Of a stretch of 64,000 bases of DNA, positions 1 to 9,655 are shown piece after piece. The stretch's first letter is position 1. The number at the start of each line of letters is the position of its first letter. The notes below the pieces were generated by a model. That model made no database searches. It worked only from the letters and a program-made list of their open reading frames with translations, and was not told the DNA's origin. Origin of the DNA: Metarhizium brunneum (Eukaryota; Ascomycota; Sordariomycetes; Hypocreales; Clavicipitaceae); assembly GCF_013426205.1 (NCBI RefSeq), contig NC_089425.1, positions 806,001-870,000 of the forward strand. The letters are read 5' to 3'. The position numbers were made by a program, and so were the translations under genes.

Positions 1-20
1 TATCCGACACACCCCCTTAG
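1..20 (-). repeat. Copia-1 polypurine tract and start of 3' LTR
   Basis: On the minus strand CTAAGGGGG (20-12) is followed by TGTGTCGGATA (11-1). This resembles the start of the 5' LTR, TGTTGTCGCATA (5223 downward), apart from one inserted base and one substitution. A purine run directly before TG is the usual second-strand primer and LTR start. Confidence 0.65.
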
Positions 21-79
21 ATGAGCTTCTTCCCAAGTGCTCATCTACAACTATTTATTGCCTCTGTCAAGCTTCAGTG

Positions 80-3000
80 TCAGCGCGTTTTAGCAGCTGG
101 GCCTCCCGGGCTTGGCATTCTTTTGCCTCCCTTCGCACCTAGCTTCACTTCAAGGTCTAATTTGTTGTCAGGGCTTTGAAATCTCTCGTGCACCTTGCTT
201 CGAGCTTCTTCCAGCTTGGCTTCATTGCCAATGCGGTTTCGAATATCTTCGATTTGCAATTGCCGTAAGAATTCAATGTGTCGCACCTTGGGTAACGCCT
301 TCGTCATCCCGTCCGCTACCATGTCCTTCGATTCCACCCAACGCACCTTAATTTGACTATTTTGAACTTGTTGGCGTAGCCAGTGCTGGTAAATATCGAC
401 ATGACGAAGCTGAGTGGTCAACTTTGCTGACTCTTCAATTAACAGCCTAATCGTCTGTCTATTGTCAATTTCCAATTGCAAAGGCTCGTCCAATTGAATT
501 TCTAAAGATCGTAGCAGTCTTCCTGCAGCTATCATTTCTTTGGCTGCTTCTGACGCTGCAAGTAGCTCGGCTTCTGTACTTGAGGTTGTTACGGTGGTCT
601 GCTTCGATGCCTTCCATGCAATCGGCCCACCATACAGCTTTAGTACGTAGCCTTGTGAGCTTTTTCGATCTTCTGTATTGTCGGCGAATGATGCGTCACT
701 CGAGCCGATGAACGTTTCTATTGGTTTTGTGTTGTGTTGATCATTATTTCCAAGTCGCAGGGCAAACGATCTAGTGGAATAGAGGTACTGAATCACCCTA
801 TCCGCTGCTCTGTGGTGTACATCGGTTGGATTCAGGTTATGCCGTGCTAATCGGCTGACCGCGAATGCGATGTCTGGTCTTGTTGAAATGGCTGCGAACA
901 AAATGGATCCAACCTTTTGCTGGTATAGCTCGATTGACTTCTTTGCCGCTTGTGTCTCCGATTTCAGTAATTCTTCTAGGCCCATAGGTGTTGCTGGCAC
1001 CTTGCCTTCTAGCTGAATGGAGAACTTGTGCGCTATTTTGTCAATATAAGCATCTTGGGTTAACCAGATTGTTCTGTTCCGCCTGTCTCTCAGGATGTGG
1101 ATTCCAAGAAACCACTTTGGTTCGCCCAGCTGTGTCATTAAGTATCGTCTTTTCAACCTTTCTATGGCTTCCTTGGCAATTTCTTTATCAGCTTTTCTGT
1201 ATGCCCAGATAATGTCATCAACAAAGAAAAATACCATCACAGGACCTTTAGTCATGATACATGGCTCCTGTGGAACTGGTTGAAAACCTAACTCTTGGAG
1301 GCTCTTTGTCAACTCCTTCTGCCACAACAGCGGTGACCTTCGCAGGCCATAGAGTGCTTTCTTCAAACGTAGCACCCTGCCATATTTTTCATAACCTGGT
1401 GGCATACGCATATAGACAACTTCGTCTAGCTCGCAGTTCACAAATGCATTGACAGCATCCATCTGTTCCAGTTCAAGGTCATGTTCGGCGGCTATCGCCA
1501 TTAGCGCTCGGAACGACATGCTAGCTAGCGTTGTTGCACGAGTCGGGAGAGCATTCTTTTCTTGCTGATTCCCGCACACAACAAGCCGCGCCTTGCATTT
1601 CTGGAGATGGCCGTGCTTATCCGTCTTGTAGGTAAATACCCACATGCAGCTAAGGACTCTTTGCCCTTTAGCTCGTGACCAAGGCACCTCAACAAAGGAA
1701 TCCATCTGGCTATGTGACGCAAGGTGTTCTTGCTGTGCCTTGACAAATTGATCCTTGAACGGATGGCCCTCCAGGTCCTTCATGGTCTTTGGAGCTTCTG
1801 GTAGATTCCTCTTGTGCGGTTGAAACTTAACCCCGGCATTAAATGCACCATGGACTGCTGTCTCAATTCGAATCGGATGGAATTCGTGGAATCGATAGTT
1901 GGCACTGACCTGCTCTACCTTGTAGTCGCAGCAGTTTGAGTTGTGGCCTTTAGTATCCACCCCCTCAGGATGGCCAGATCGGTGGCGAATTGGAAGATTG
2001 GCTGTGAATATTGCCTCTGGGCTCTCTTCAAGCTCCGGGTCTGTCAGAGGCGGCGTTATATAACCTAGCTCTTCTGACCTTTCACATGCATCTTCATCGT
2101 CCTTCCCGTCTGGTTCATCCTGCGTGCCTGTGTTCACAACGATTTCATCCAGAATCTCTTCTTCATCTGATTCATCAGAATATTCGAATGTTTCTTCTTC
2201 GAGCATAGACTCCATATCTTGCTGTTCTTCTGGGATTTCAATTTCTTCCAGCAGCTGACTTATGGTTTGTCGTAGTTCGGGTTGAGCTATCTTGTTCTCA
2301 AAGAAAGCTGATTCGTTGAAGATAACATCTCGGGTTAAGATAACCTTATTCTTTTGCGGGACCCATATCTTGTAGATATTTGAGGATTGGTAGCCTACAA
2401 GATACCCGACATGTGCTCTCGGTTCAAGCTTATGCTTTCTATGAAGCTTGAGTTGGGCATCTGCAGTCATTGCAAAAGCCTTACAACCATAAGCCTTTAA
2501 ATGACTAAGTATCGGTTGCTTCTTAAAAGCACTTCCGAATGGGCTATTCCACTTGTTTCGTTCAAGAGGAGTGCGGTTGCGTAGATAACATGCAGCCTCC
2601 ACAATATCCTTCCATAGGTTATGTGGTAACTTTGCTGCTATTCGCATAGTACGGGCTTTCTCCATGATAACACCCCCTGATCTCTCGGCGCCTCCATTCT
2701 GGGCCTGAGTATTCGGGGCTGACCTCTTTGCTTCAATGGATCGAAGTTTCAGTTCTTTCCGGACTTCCTTGCTGAATAGCTCACCGTCTGATCGTATGGC
2801 TTTTGGCTTGAAGCTGTACTGAACTTCTATCCAGTTGAAGAAGTCTCTCAGAATTCTTCGGTTTTCTTTGCCTAAACCATGGCTCTTCAGAAAATAAGGA
2901 AAAACAAGACCTGAATATGCATCCGTGATAAACATAACTCGAACATAGCCTTGGTAGTCTTCCGTAAGATCGGTCCAATCAACCCAGATTTCTTCAAATG

Positions 3001-3736
3001 GGTTGCTCGGTCTGATTGGCCGCCTTCGGGATATCTGCCGGTGCATCTTGCCTCGGCCGCAATGGTCACATTCCGCTGTTTTTGGTCCTTTTAGCCTTAC
3101 TCCAAGGCATTTCTTTCCTAACTGCTCAAGGGTCTTTGGGCTTGGATGACCTAGTCGGTTGTGCCACAACGTTCCGTCGGCAATAGCGTCTGCTCTTTGG
3201 TCTCGAGTGGTCCGTCTGTTCCGTTTGGCTACGTAGGCAGCTGCCGCCTTTAGGCTTACATCTGTTGTTTCTCGATACTGAAGGATCCATTGTTTGTAGT
3301 ACCTTTCAACCATACATATCGGCGTTCCAGATTTATGGATTAGCCGTGTTGGGGTAGATAATGTATCCCAACGGATGCCCCGATCATACAGGCACTGGAA
3401 TGATACAGCGTTGACAGCAAATGTAGGACAATATGCAGCGTCCTTGATTCGTAGGATACCAATTGATCCATCAGTTTTTGTAACTGGTAAATCGATTCGA
3501 CCATAACCTTCGATCTTAACCTCTGAATCACCAGCAATCAGGTAGTGTTCCTGTCCGGATTCTGGTTTTCTTATCGATTTGAACCTAGCAAGTTCGTTGA
3601 ATATATCTAACGAAGCTCCAGAATCAAGAATGGTTGACGATCGTAAGGGATACTGGTCAGCTTGCAGGCAGGTTCCTAGGCATATTGGAAATGCGGCTCC
3701 TTGCGGTAGTGCCTGGCCAACGATTCGTCTATCCAA
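80..3736 (-). CDS. Copia-1 Pol polyprotein (PR-IN-RT-RH)
   Basis: About 1218 residues from the codon TTG at 3736; there is no ATG near the start, so Pol is probably made as a Gag-Pol fusion. Visible domains: aspartic protease (DSGA, about residues 38-41); GAG-pre-integrase zinc finger (HNRLGH then CDHC, about 192-228); integrase core with D in WVDWTD, D in IRSDGE and E in GGAERSG; reverse transcriptase with KARLVVCG, DAVNAF and the active site FFFVDD; RNase H with SSDASFAD and SSTEAELLA. An acidic linker separates integrase and RT. No internal stop or frameshift. The product would cut the polyprotein, reverse-transcribe the RNA and integrate the cDNA. Confidence 0.95.
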   Translation of the reverse strand: MDRRIVGQALPQGAAFPICLGTCLQADQYPLRSSTILDSGASLDIFNELARFKSIRKPESGQEHYLIAGDSEVKIEGYGRIDLPVTKTDGSIGILRIKDAAYCPTFAVNAVSFQCLYDRGIRWDTLSTPTRLIHKSGTPICMVERYYKQWILQYRETTDVSLKAAAAYVAKRNRRTTRDQRADAIADGTLWHNRLGHPSPKTLEQLGKKCLGVRLKGPKTAECDHCGRGKMHRQISRRRPIRPSNPFEEIWVDWTDLTEDYQGYVRVMFITDAYSGLVFPYFLKSHGLGKENRRILRDFFNWIEVQYSFKPKAIRSDGELFSKEVRKELKLRSIEAKRSAPNTQAQNGGAERSGGVIMEKARTMRIAAKLPHNLWKDIVEAACYLRNRTPLERNKWNSPFGSAFKKQPILSHLKAYGCKAFAMTADAQLKLHRKHKLEPRAHVGYLVGYQSSNIYKIWVPQKNKVILTRDVIFNESAFFENKIAQPELRQTISQLLEEIEIPEEQQDMESMLEEETFEYSDESDEEEILDEIVVNTGTQDEPDGKDDEDACERSEELGYITPPLTDPELEESPEAIFTANLPIRHRSGHPEGVDTKGHNSNCCDYKVEQVSANYRFHEFHPIRIETAVHGAFNAGVKFQPHKRNLPEAPKTMKDLEGHPFKDQFVKAQQEHLASHSQMDSFVEVPWSRAKGQRVLSCMWVFTYKTDKHGHLQKCKARLVVCGNQQEKNALPTRATTLASMSFRALMAIAAEHDLELEQMDAVNAFVNCELDEVVYMRMPPGYEKYGRVLRLKKALYGLRRSPLLWQKELTKSLQELGFQPVPQEPCIMTKGPVMVFFFVDDIIWAYRKADKEIAKEAIERLKRRYLMTQLGEPKWFLGIHILRDRRNRTIWLTQDAYIDKIAHKFSIQLEGKVPATPMGLEELLKSETQAAKKSIELYQQKVGSILFAAISTRPDIAFAVSRLARHNLNPTDVHHRAADRVIQYLYSTRSFALRLGNNDQHNTKPIETFIGSSDASFADNTEDRKSSQGYVLKLYGGPIAWKASKQTTVTTSSTEAELLAASEAAKEMIAAGRLLRSLEIQLDEPLQLEIDNRQTIRLLIEESAKLTTQLRHVDIYQHWLRQQVQNSQIKVRWVESKDMVADGMTKALPKVRHIEFLRQLQIEDIRNRIGNEAKLEEARSKVHERFQSPDNKLDLEVKLGAKGGKRMPSPGGPAAKTR

Positions 3737-3754
3737 GCTTGATTTAGCTGATTG

Positions 3755-3763
3755 TCAATTAAA
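3755..3763 (-). promoter_or_regulatory. In-frame UGA between gag and pol, possible readthrough site
   Basis: Gag ends ..AAT TGA CAA TCA.. on the minus strand (UGA at 3757-3755, next two codons at 3754-3749). Gag and pol are in the same frame (start positions 4996 and 3736 differ by 420 codons) and the UGA is the only stop between them. Stop-CAA-UCA fits the CAR-YYA downstream context known from tobamovirus-type readthrough. Seen: frame and context. Inferred: readthrough. The alternative is a simple nonsense mutation. Confidence 0.45.
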
Positions 3764-4996
3764 TGACACTTGCTTTTTCTCTTGATCTAGTTGGTCCTGA
3801 TCTTTCTGGGCTGCCTTCCGAAGTTCTGCCACCTTGGCTCTTAGTTCCGGATCAACAGCCAAGGTTTTCTTGACAAGATTTTCTCGACGTTTATTTGCCG
3901 TTACTCTCTCTGGCCGTAGTTCCGGGATAGCTACCCAACACGAGCTTAGATCATGCCCCGGCAGTCTGCAAGCTTCACAGTTCATGGCGTGTTTCTTGTT
4001 GCTGCCCTCTTGATTGTCTGTCCGTTGCCTCTTCCGACTAGACGGGTTTTGAGTTAAACTTTCATTCTGATCACTCTCTTTTGCGTCAGCCTGGAATGCT
4101 GTTCCTCGCCTAATTGACGGCTTCGATGGTTGTGTTGGGAGAGCAGAGCTAGCCCAGGTTCGTAACTTGACTGCTACACTTCCAATTGACCATTCCTTGC
4201 TTGCGTCCGTGGCGTTTGGAGGCGTATGGATTAGAGCTCCTTGAATCGCCAATGCTGCTTCTCGTAACCTGCCGTGATCACTAAGGTCATTTAGTTGTAA
4301 TAGCTGCTGTACCCCTTGCTCAACGGCTTGGTTGTAGTCTCTTGTTTTTAATACAAATGACTCTGCAGCTTGTCTGCAGTTGTCGGTGAAGTTGCCGTTA
4401 TATTTGGCCATTAAGCGGGCTATGTCGAATAACCAACGACCGCCGGTGACCTCAAGCATTCGACGACGTGCAGCTTTTAGTAGAAAGTTTTCCCACTTCC
4501 AGATCCATTCGCTGAACGTAGTTGAATCGGTGCAGCTGAATGACTTGATGATCTGCTGGTACTCAATCACAAGTGCATCTGTTGCTTTAGTCTGCTCAGC
4601 ATTGACTGCTACAGCTAGACTATCGATCCATCCGGGGAGATCATCGTCTTGATCAAGATAACGACCTAATCTCTCATCCACATGGCTGATGATAATACTT
4701 CTAGCTTTGATAAGGTTGGTTTTCTGTTGCTCGTACTCCTTAGAGCTGTCTTTCCAATTGTCGCGGGCTAGTTTGAAAGCATTGACTTGAGAAGCCGAAA
4801 GATTGGCTTCGGTCTGAGCGTTTGCGTTAAAATCAGATACCTGCGGTCTTCTTGGCTTTCGTAGAAGCACTTGAGTCCGGTTTGCAGGTTTAATCGCTTC
4901 CCAGATGTCTATATCAATTAAGCTTGCAACAAACTTCTGCCAGTCGTCCCAATTGTCGATCCCCGTGAGGATAACTTCAGTCTTGGAAGGTGGCAT
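3755..4996 (-). CDS. Copia-1 Gag
   Basis: 413 residues, starting at the ATG at 4996. The N-terminal half is the helical UBN2/Retrotran_gag type found in copia Gag (NWDDWQKF near the start). A classical CCHC zinc knuckle, CEACRLPGHDLSSC (CX2CX4HX4C), lies near residue 340. The C-terminus is lysine/glutamine-rich and charged. It would form the particle shell and package RNA. It ends at the UGA that separates it from pol in the same frame. Confidence 0.92.
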   Translation of the reverse strand: MPPSKTEVILTGIDNWDDWQKFVASLIDIDIWEAIKPANRTQVLLRKPRRPQVSDFNANAQTEANLSASQVNAFKLARDNWKDSSKEYEQQKTNLIKARSIIISHVDERLGRYLDQDDDLPGWIDSLAVAVNAEQTKATDALVIEYQQIIKSFSCTDSTTFSEWIWKWENFLLKAARRRMLEVTGGRWLFDIARLMAKYNGNFTDNCRQAAESFVLKTRDYNQAVEQGVQQLLQLNDLSDHGRLREAALAIQGALIHTPPNATDASKEWSIGSVAVKLRTWASSALPTQPSKPSIRRGTAFQADAKESDQNESLTQNPSSRKRQRTDNQEGSNKKHAMNCEACRLPGHDLSSCWVAIPELRPERVTANKRRENLVKKTLAVDPELRAKVAELRKAAQKDQDQLDQEKKQVSFN

Positions 4997-5124
4997 TTTG
5001 CACTAAATTATTCAGAAGGGATTGATTTCACTTAGCTAACTGTGTCACGAACACTGTTCTTGTGTTCTGTCGATGTGCAGTTTTTCGCAGTGTGGCTGTG
5101 TCTTGTCTACAACCTAGTGCGCGG

Positions 5125-5139
5125 GTCCGGGCTCATAAC
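5125..5139 (-). other. Copia-1 primer binding site (half tRNA-iMet type)
   Basis: Immediately inside the 5' LTR the minus strand reads GTTATGAGCCCGG, complementary to the anticodon-arm region of initiator tRNA-Met (GGGCTCATAAC). Drosophila copia and many fungal copia elements prime from a 5' half of this tRNA cut in the anticodon loop rather than from its 3' end. Copia-2 has the same site. Confidence 0.75.
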
Positions 5140-5223
5140 TGTTGCGTCAAAAAGAGCAAAATTACAGGTCTACTGAATTCCTTCTAGTAGCACTAATAGT
5201 AGCCTATATTCTATGCGACAACA
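5140..5223 (-). repeat. Copia-1 5' LTR (84 bp)
   Basis: Bounded by TGTTG and CAACA, abutting the primer site, and starting (minus strand) TGTTGTCGCATAG, similar to the visible 3' LTR start. At 84 bp it is unusually short for a full-length copia element. Because only 11 bases of the partner LTR lie in the window, the outer boundary is less certain than the inner one. The 232 bases beyond it (5224-5455) hold no gene I can support. Confidence 0.55.
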
Positions 5224-5455
5224 TCTAGGTGTAAAGCGTATTTTGAGCTGGTAAGTTTGCGCACAGCCTCTCGATTTCGTTGCTGATGGTAAAAGATCCG
5301 CAAAAAATGGGGGGAATAAGACATTGCCCCTTACAACATATGCAACATGGATCGAAAGGGCTTTCTCCTGGGTGTGATCAATAGGACTTCTATGGTTGAG
5401 AGGCTGGACAACCTCTCAAATTACTGATATCGATAATTTTATGACATCTAGCAAT

Positions 5456-5585
5456 TGTTGAACATGAAACAGCATCACGTGCAGGGTCCAGCCTGCGCCT
5501 TCCATAAATAGCTTGCTCTGGCGGCATCTCTAGCTTAGTGAATCAACGCACTCTTTTCATCTGTGTTCCGCTGTGACGTTCAACA
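5456..5585 (+). repeat. Solo LTR, family S, plus orientation
   Basis: 130 bp bounded by TGTTGAAC and GTTCAACA, with a CCATAAATAG TATA-like box in this orientation. It is strongly similar to the reverse complement of 12208-12328, so the two are solo LTRs of one family in opposite orientation about 6.6 kb apart. I see no matching 5-bp duplication around this copy (gcaat left, caagg right), suggesting later rearrangement. Confidence 0.75.
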
Positions 5586-5628
5586 CAAGGCACATGCAGC
5601 CTGTCCCCACTGTCGCGCGGAGTCCACC

Positions 5629-5795
5629 TATCACACACACGATTGTATGGGACAGCTTGGGCAAAACGAGAGACTCTTAATTTCCTATATAAAGAGTAGA
5701 ATAATACGAAACTAAATACTTGTTGTAATACTGCTGCCTGGCAGGCAGCAGTATAGCAATAGCTGTTGCCTTAAGTGAGCGACTTGACCTTGACA
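5629..5795 (-). repeat. Copia-2 3' LTR
   Basis: 167 bp ending TGACA on the plus strand; its outer end begins TATCA where the partner has TGTCA. It differs from the other LTR at about nine sites. Seven of these are transitions and in every one this copy carries the A or T. It contains a perfect 12-bp-stem palindrome around CTGCTGCCTGG. Confidence 0.92.
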
Positions 5796-5804
5796 TACCC
5801 CCCC
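5796..5804 (-). other. Copia-2 polypurine tract
   Basis: Minus strand GGGGGGGTA directly precedes the 3' LTR start TGTCAAGG. The same arrangement (CCTAGAGAGGTA then TGTCAAG) is seen in the related fragment at 11333-11345. Confidence 0.7.
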
Positions 5805-5919
5805 AGGTTAAACCTTCTTAAACTATGAATTAGAATAAAGGAGCAAGAAAGCATTTAAATCAGTTACTATTGGATTTATCTTACGTCTTAAGGATACTTC
5901 TAATATTAATAAGTATAAG

Positions 5920-8900
5920 TTATTTAATAAAATACTTAAACTTCTGGCCTGGTAAGATCTTTGTGAGACCGTCCGCGACCATTTTGGTGGTCAGCGTGTA
6001 TGAGATTTGGAATTGTCCTTGCTGATAGGCCTGTCTTGCCCAGCAGTTATGAACATCTACGTGCTTGAGTTGTGTCTTCAGACGTGGAAGATCAACTTCG
6101 ATCAATCTGATTGTTTGTTTGTTATCGCATTCGATGAGGAGTGGATGGTCTAGTTGAAGATCAATCTGTTGAAACAGACATTGTGTGGCAATTGCCTCCT
6201 TGGCAGTGTGAGTAAACGCTAGCAGTTCTGCCTCGGTTGATGAGGTCGTGACTGTGGTTTGCTTTCCTGTTTTCCAACTGACAGGTCCTCCAAATAGGAT
6301 TATGATGTATCCTTGCGATGACTTTCGTGTCTCCGGATCGTCGGCGGATGCAGCGTCGGATGCGATGCGGAGCTCTCGTGGAATGCTGCAGTGGTTGACC
6401 TTGATCATTTCCGTTGTGCAGCTTATTCCGTTGAATTGAATGGCAAGGAACCGAGTGGGCCAGAGATATTCCATTATGCGATCCACCAGGTAGACATGCT
6501 GGTCTGATGGGTTGAGCAGGAATTCTGCAAGCTTGGATATCGGTTTTGCGATGTCGGCTCGCGTTATGACTGCGACATAGTTGACGGAGCCGACCTTCTG
6601 CTGATATCGATGGACAAGGTCTGGTCTTGCCTGGTCCTTTCGACGTTGCAAGTCGTTTGTGGGGAATAAATTTCCTTTGAATTGGTCACGCTTAGTGATC
6701 CCATATTGGTTTACAATCTTTTCGATATATGAGTCCTGGCAGAGCCATAGCTTGCGAGCTGCTCTGTCTCTCAGGACACGAATGCCTAGGAACCACTTGA
6801 GTTCCCCTAGGTCCTTCATTTCATATTGGGTTTTCAGTTTGACGATGAATTCGTCTGCGGCGTCTTGGTGTCTTGCACAGTACAGCAGGACGATGCCGTC
6901 AACGAAGAAGAAAACTGTGAGCCAGCTGTTTCTGAAAAGGCATGGCTCCTCTTGGCTCTGTTTGAGGCCAAGGTTTTCGAAAGCTGCGGTCAGGTCCTTC
7001 TGCCATAGCAGTGGTGACCGTCTTAGTCCGTATAATGCTCGTAGCAGTTTCAGGACCCATCCTCTGCGGCGGTAGCCATCTGGGAATTGGACATATACGT
7101 TTTCGTCGAGTACACTATTTGTGAATGCGTTGACCGCGTCGAGTTGTCTCGTTTCGAGGTCAAATTTGGCGGTGATTGCCATTAGGATTCGAAAAGAACG
7201 TCCTGCGAGGGTGGCGGTGTAGGTATCCTTGGACCCTAGCTGCTGAAGATCACCTCGAACGCAGATTCGTGCTTTGAACTTCTGAAGGTATCCATGTTTA
7301 TTGAATTTGTATTTGAATACCCATGTGAGCGGTAGCACTTGGCTGGTTGCCTGATCCCTTGGGATTGGCTTAACCGTTCCTCGTTTCTGTACACTTGTCC
7401 ATTCGACTTCCATGGCTTCTTTGAAATCTTGTTCAAATTGGTGTCCGATTAGCTCATGGTAGTTTCTTGGCTCTGGAGGAAGACTTCATCGGTGCAGTTT
7501 CTGTTCGCGACCGATGAAAAAGCTACTTCGGTAAACCGCACATGAACCAGCTGCTGCTTCGCGAGCTCGTTCACTTGGTTTCCTTTGTCGCAATGATTTG
7601 CGTGCTAGAGGGTTTCCCGCTTCTCTTAGTGACTGATCATCGATCTCGATCTCATGTTCGTTATCATGGTCTTGTCGATTCTCTTGATTATCCTGATCTT
7701 GAAGATCCGGGCTGAAGGAGTCTCTGTGACTCTCATCAGGTGTTGGACTAACGGTCTGGCTTGTAGCTTGGCTGTCGAAGCTTTCAAGCTCTTGGTCCGT
7801 TTCTTCGTCGGAGTGGTCTTGGCCACCAACCCAAATAGTTGATCGGGTTTCATCTTCGCTTTCTGCCTCCTTCAAAGGTGGCGATTTTGGCTCACTATGT
7901 GCCTCTGTCCTGGCCTCTTCGGATTTCTCAGGTTCTGGGTCGCTTTCAATATGGGCAGGGAGTTGAAGCTGTAGTTCTGCTTCCTCGATGTGAAGCTTCT
8001 GCGGGTGATCTCTTGGATCATAAAAACGGGTCTCGTCAAAGGTCACGTCTCGGACTCGGCGAACCTCTTTTCGTTCTGGAATCCAGATCCTGAAGATGTT
8101 GGTAGAGTCATATCCAACAAGGTATCCGATCTCTGCATGTGGATGGATCTTCAGGCTTTTCTTCTGCTTGCCCTGCAGAGCTTCCCTGGTCAGCGGATAG
8201 GCGCGGCATCCGTACGCCTTAAGGTGAGTAATGTCGGGCTGTGTCTGGAGGTATCCGGTATCACGATTGTTCTCCTGTAGCCACTGGTGCAGCCGTTCAA
8301 ACGGCGTTTTCCAGTTGTTTGCCTGCTGCGGCGATCTGTTGTGTAGATACACCGCAGTCTTCCAGGTCTCAGGCCACAGTTCGTCCGGAAAGTTGGCACC
8401 AACCTGCATTGTGCGAGACTGGCTGCCTATTACCCCGCCAGATCGTTCAGCAGGCCCGTTTTGTGCCGGCGTGTCAGGTGCAGTGGGTTCATCGTCGATC
8501 CCTTGGGATCTGACCCATGCAACATATTCTGACTGAAGTGCTCTGTCATTATCTCGATGGATAACGCAGATCGATGTGTCGAACTGTCGTCGAATGTAGG
8601 CTTCAAAGGCCTTTAACACTCCGAGGACACTTTCAGTGGTTGCATCTCTCAAGAGGTAGATGTAGATCATGGATGTGTATTCATCTCGGATCAGCACGGC
8701 GTGTTTCATTCCCTTGTATCCGTCGCTCATGGCGAAGATGTCAACGTAAATGCGCCAAAATGGTCGTGGTGCTTTTGTCCGCGGGCTTCGTCGCGAGACA
8801 ATGCGTTTTGCCTTGGCGACGGCGCAGTCCTTGCACTCGATCTTGAGCGGGCCTTTTATTTTGGCTCCGGTTGTTTGTTGAACTAGGCGCTCAGGGGCTT

Positions 8901-9402
8901 CAGACCCAAGATGACCTAGGCGTTGGTGCCATTGAGTGGCTTCTGCAGCGGACTCGGGTCTCGGCTGCGTGGATGAGGTGAAAGCGGTTGCCAATGGCAT
9001 GTGCGATTCGTAATCGACTTGGTTAAATTCAATGACAGGCTGGCGATATCGCCTCTCTGTGCGAAAGATCGTCTTTCCGTCTCTTGAGACGGCGCTCGTT
9101 GCTGGGTTCCAGTTGTATCCTCTCTGGAGGAAGAGATCCAGGGACGCAACGTTTGTGTGGAATCTTGGAACGTAGGCTACATTTTGGAGCCTGAACTTGT
9201 CCGTTTTGCCAATCCGGATGATCACATCACCATATCCAAGGATTTTCAGGTGTGTGTCTCCAGAGTAAGCGGTTTCGGTAGTGTCGCAAACCTTGTATGA
9301 TCCTTCAACGAAGCGTTTGGAGTTATTGCATATATGAAAGTCAGATCCAGAGTCCAGGATAAAGGAATCGCGAAGTGGATAGACAGCTGCAGTTGAGAAC
9401 AT
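5920..9402 (-). pseudogene. Copia-2 pol, inactivated
   Basis: One reading frame interrupted by a single UGA at 7488-7486, splitting protease-integrase (9402-7489, 638 residues) from RT-RNase H (7413-5920, 497 residues). Protease LDSGSD, integrase finger HQRLGH..CKDC, and integrase D/D/E are visible (the last in GPAERSGG). The RT motif reads FFFVDGI where Copia-1 has FFFVDDI: the second catalytic Asp is Gly. The UGA follows CGA in a CGATGA context and may be a C-to-T change. The frame stays open upstream of 9402 into a gag zinc knuckle (CLCGRRHFYSEC, about 9715-9680). The C-terminus is cut by a TAA where the sister copy at 11.2 kb continues. Confidence 0.93.
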
Positions 9403-9655
9403 GGATTGAGTCTGTCCGTCGGATAGCTCCTGCGTTGGCTGCGTATCCTCGGGCTGGGCTTTGGCTACAGCTCCAGCTCCCGCAAAGGCGGTGCCTTTGA
9501 CTTCCGATTCATTCTGCTGCTTTGACTGTTCCTCTCTCTTCTTCCGGTTCCTGATGGACCGTTCGACTTTGCCCTTGATTGTAGGGTCTTGGAGCTTCTG
9601 ATCGATTTCTTCCTGGACGTTATTGTCCGGAGACCATCCAGCTGGTCGTACCGAG

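Larger units (their letters stand above)
1..5223 (-). mobile_element. Ty1/copia LTR retrotransposon, Copia-1 (left end beyond window)
   Basis: Nearly complete copia-type element on the minus strand: 5' LTR (5140-5223), primer site (5125-5139), gag (3755-4996), pol (80-3736), polypurine tract (12-20) and the first 11 bases of the 3' LTR (1-11). Domain order protease, GAG-pre-integrase, integrase, reverse transcriptase, RNase H is that of Ty1/copia. Gag and pol share one frame and are split only by a UGA. All catalytic motifs I can recognise are present, so this copy could be recent or still functional. The rest of the 3' LTR and any target-site duplication lie left of the window. Confidence 0.93.
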
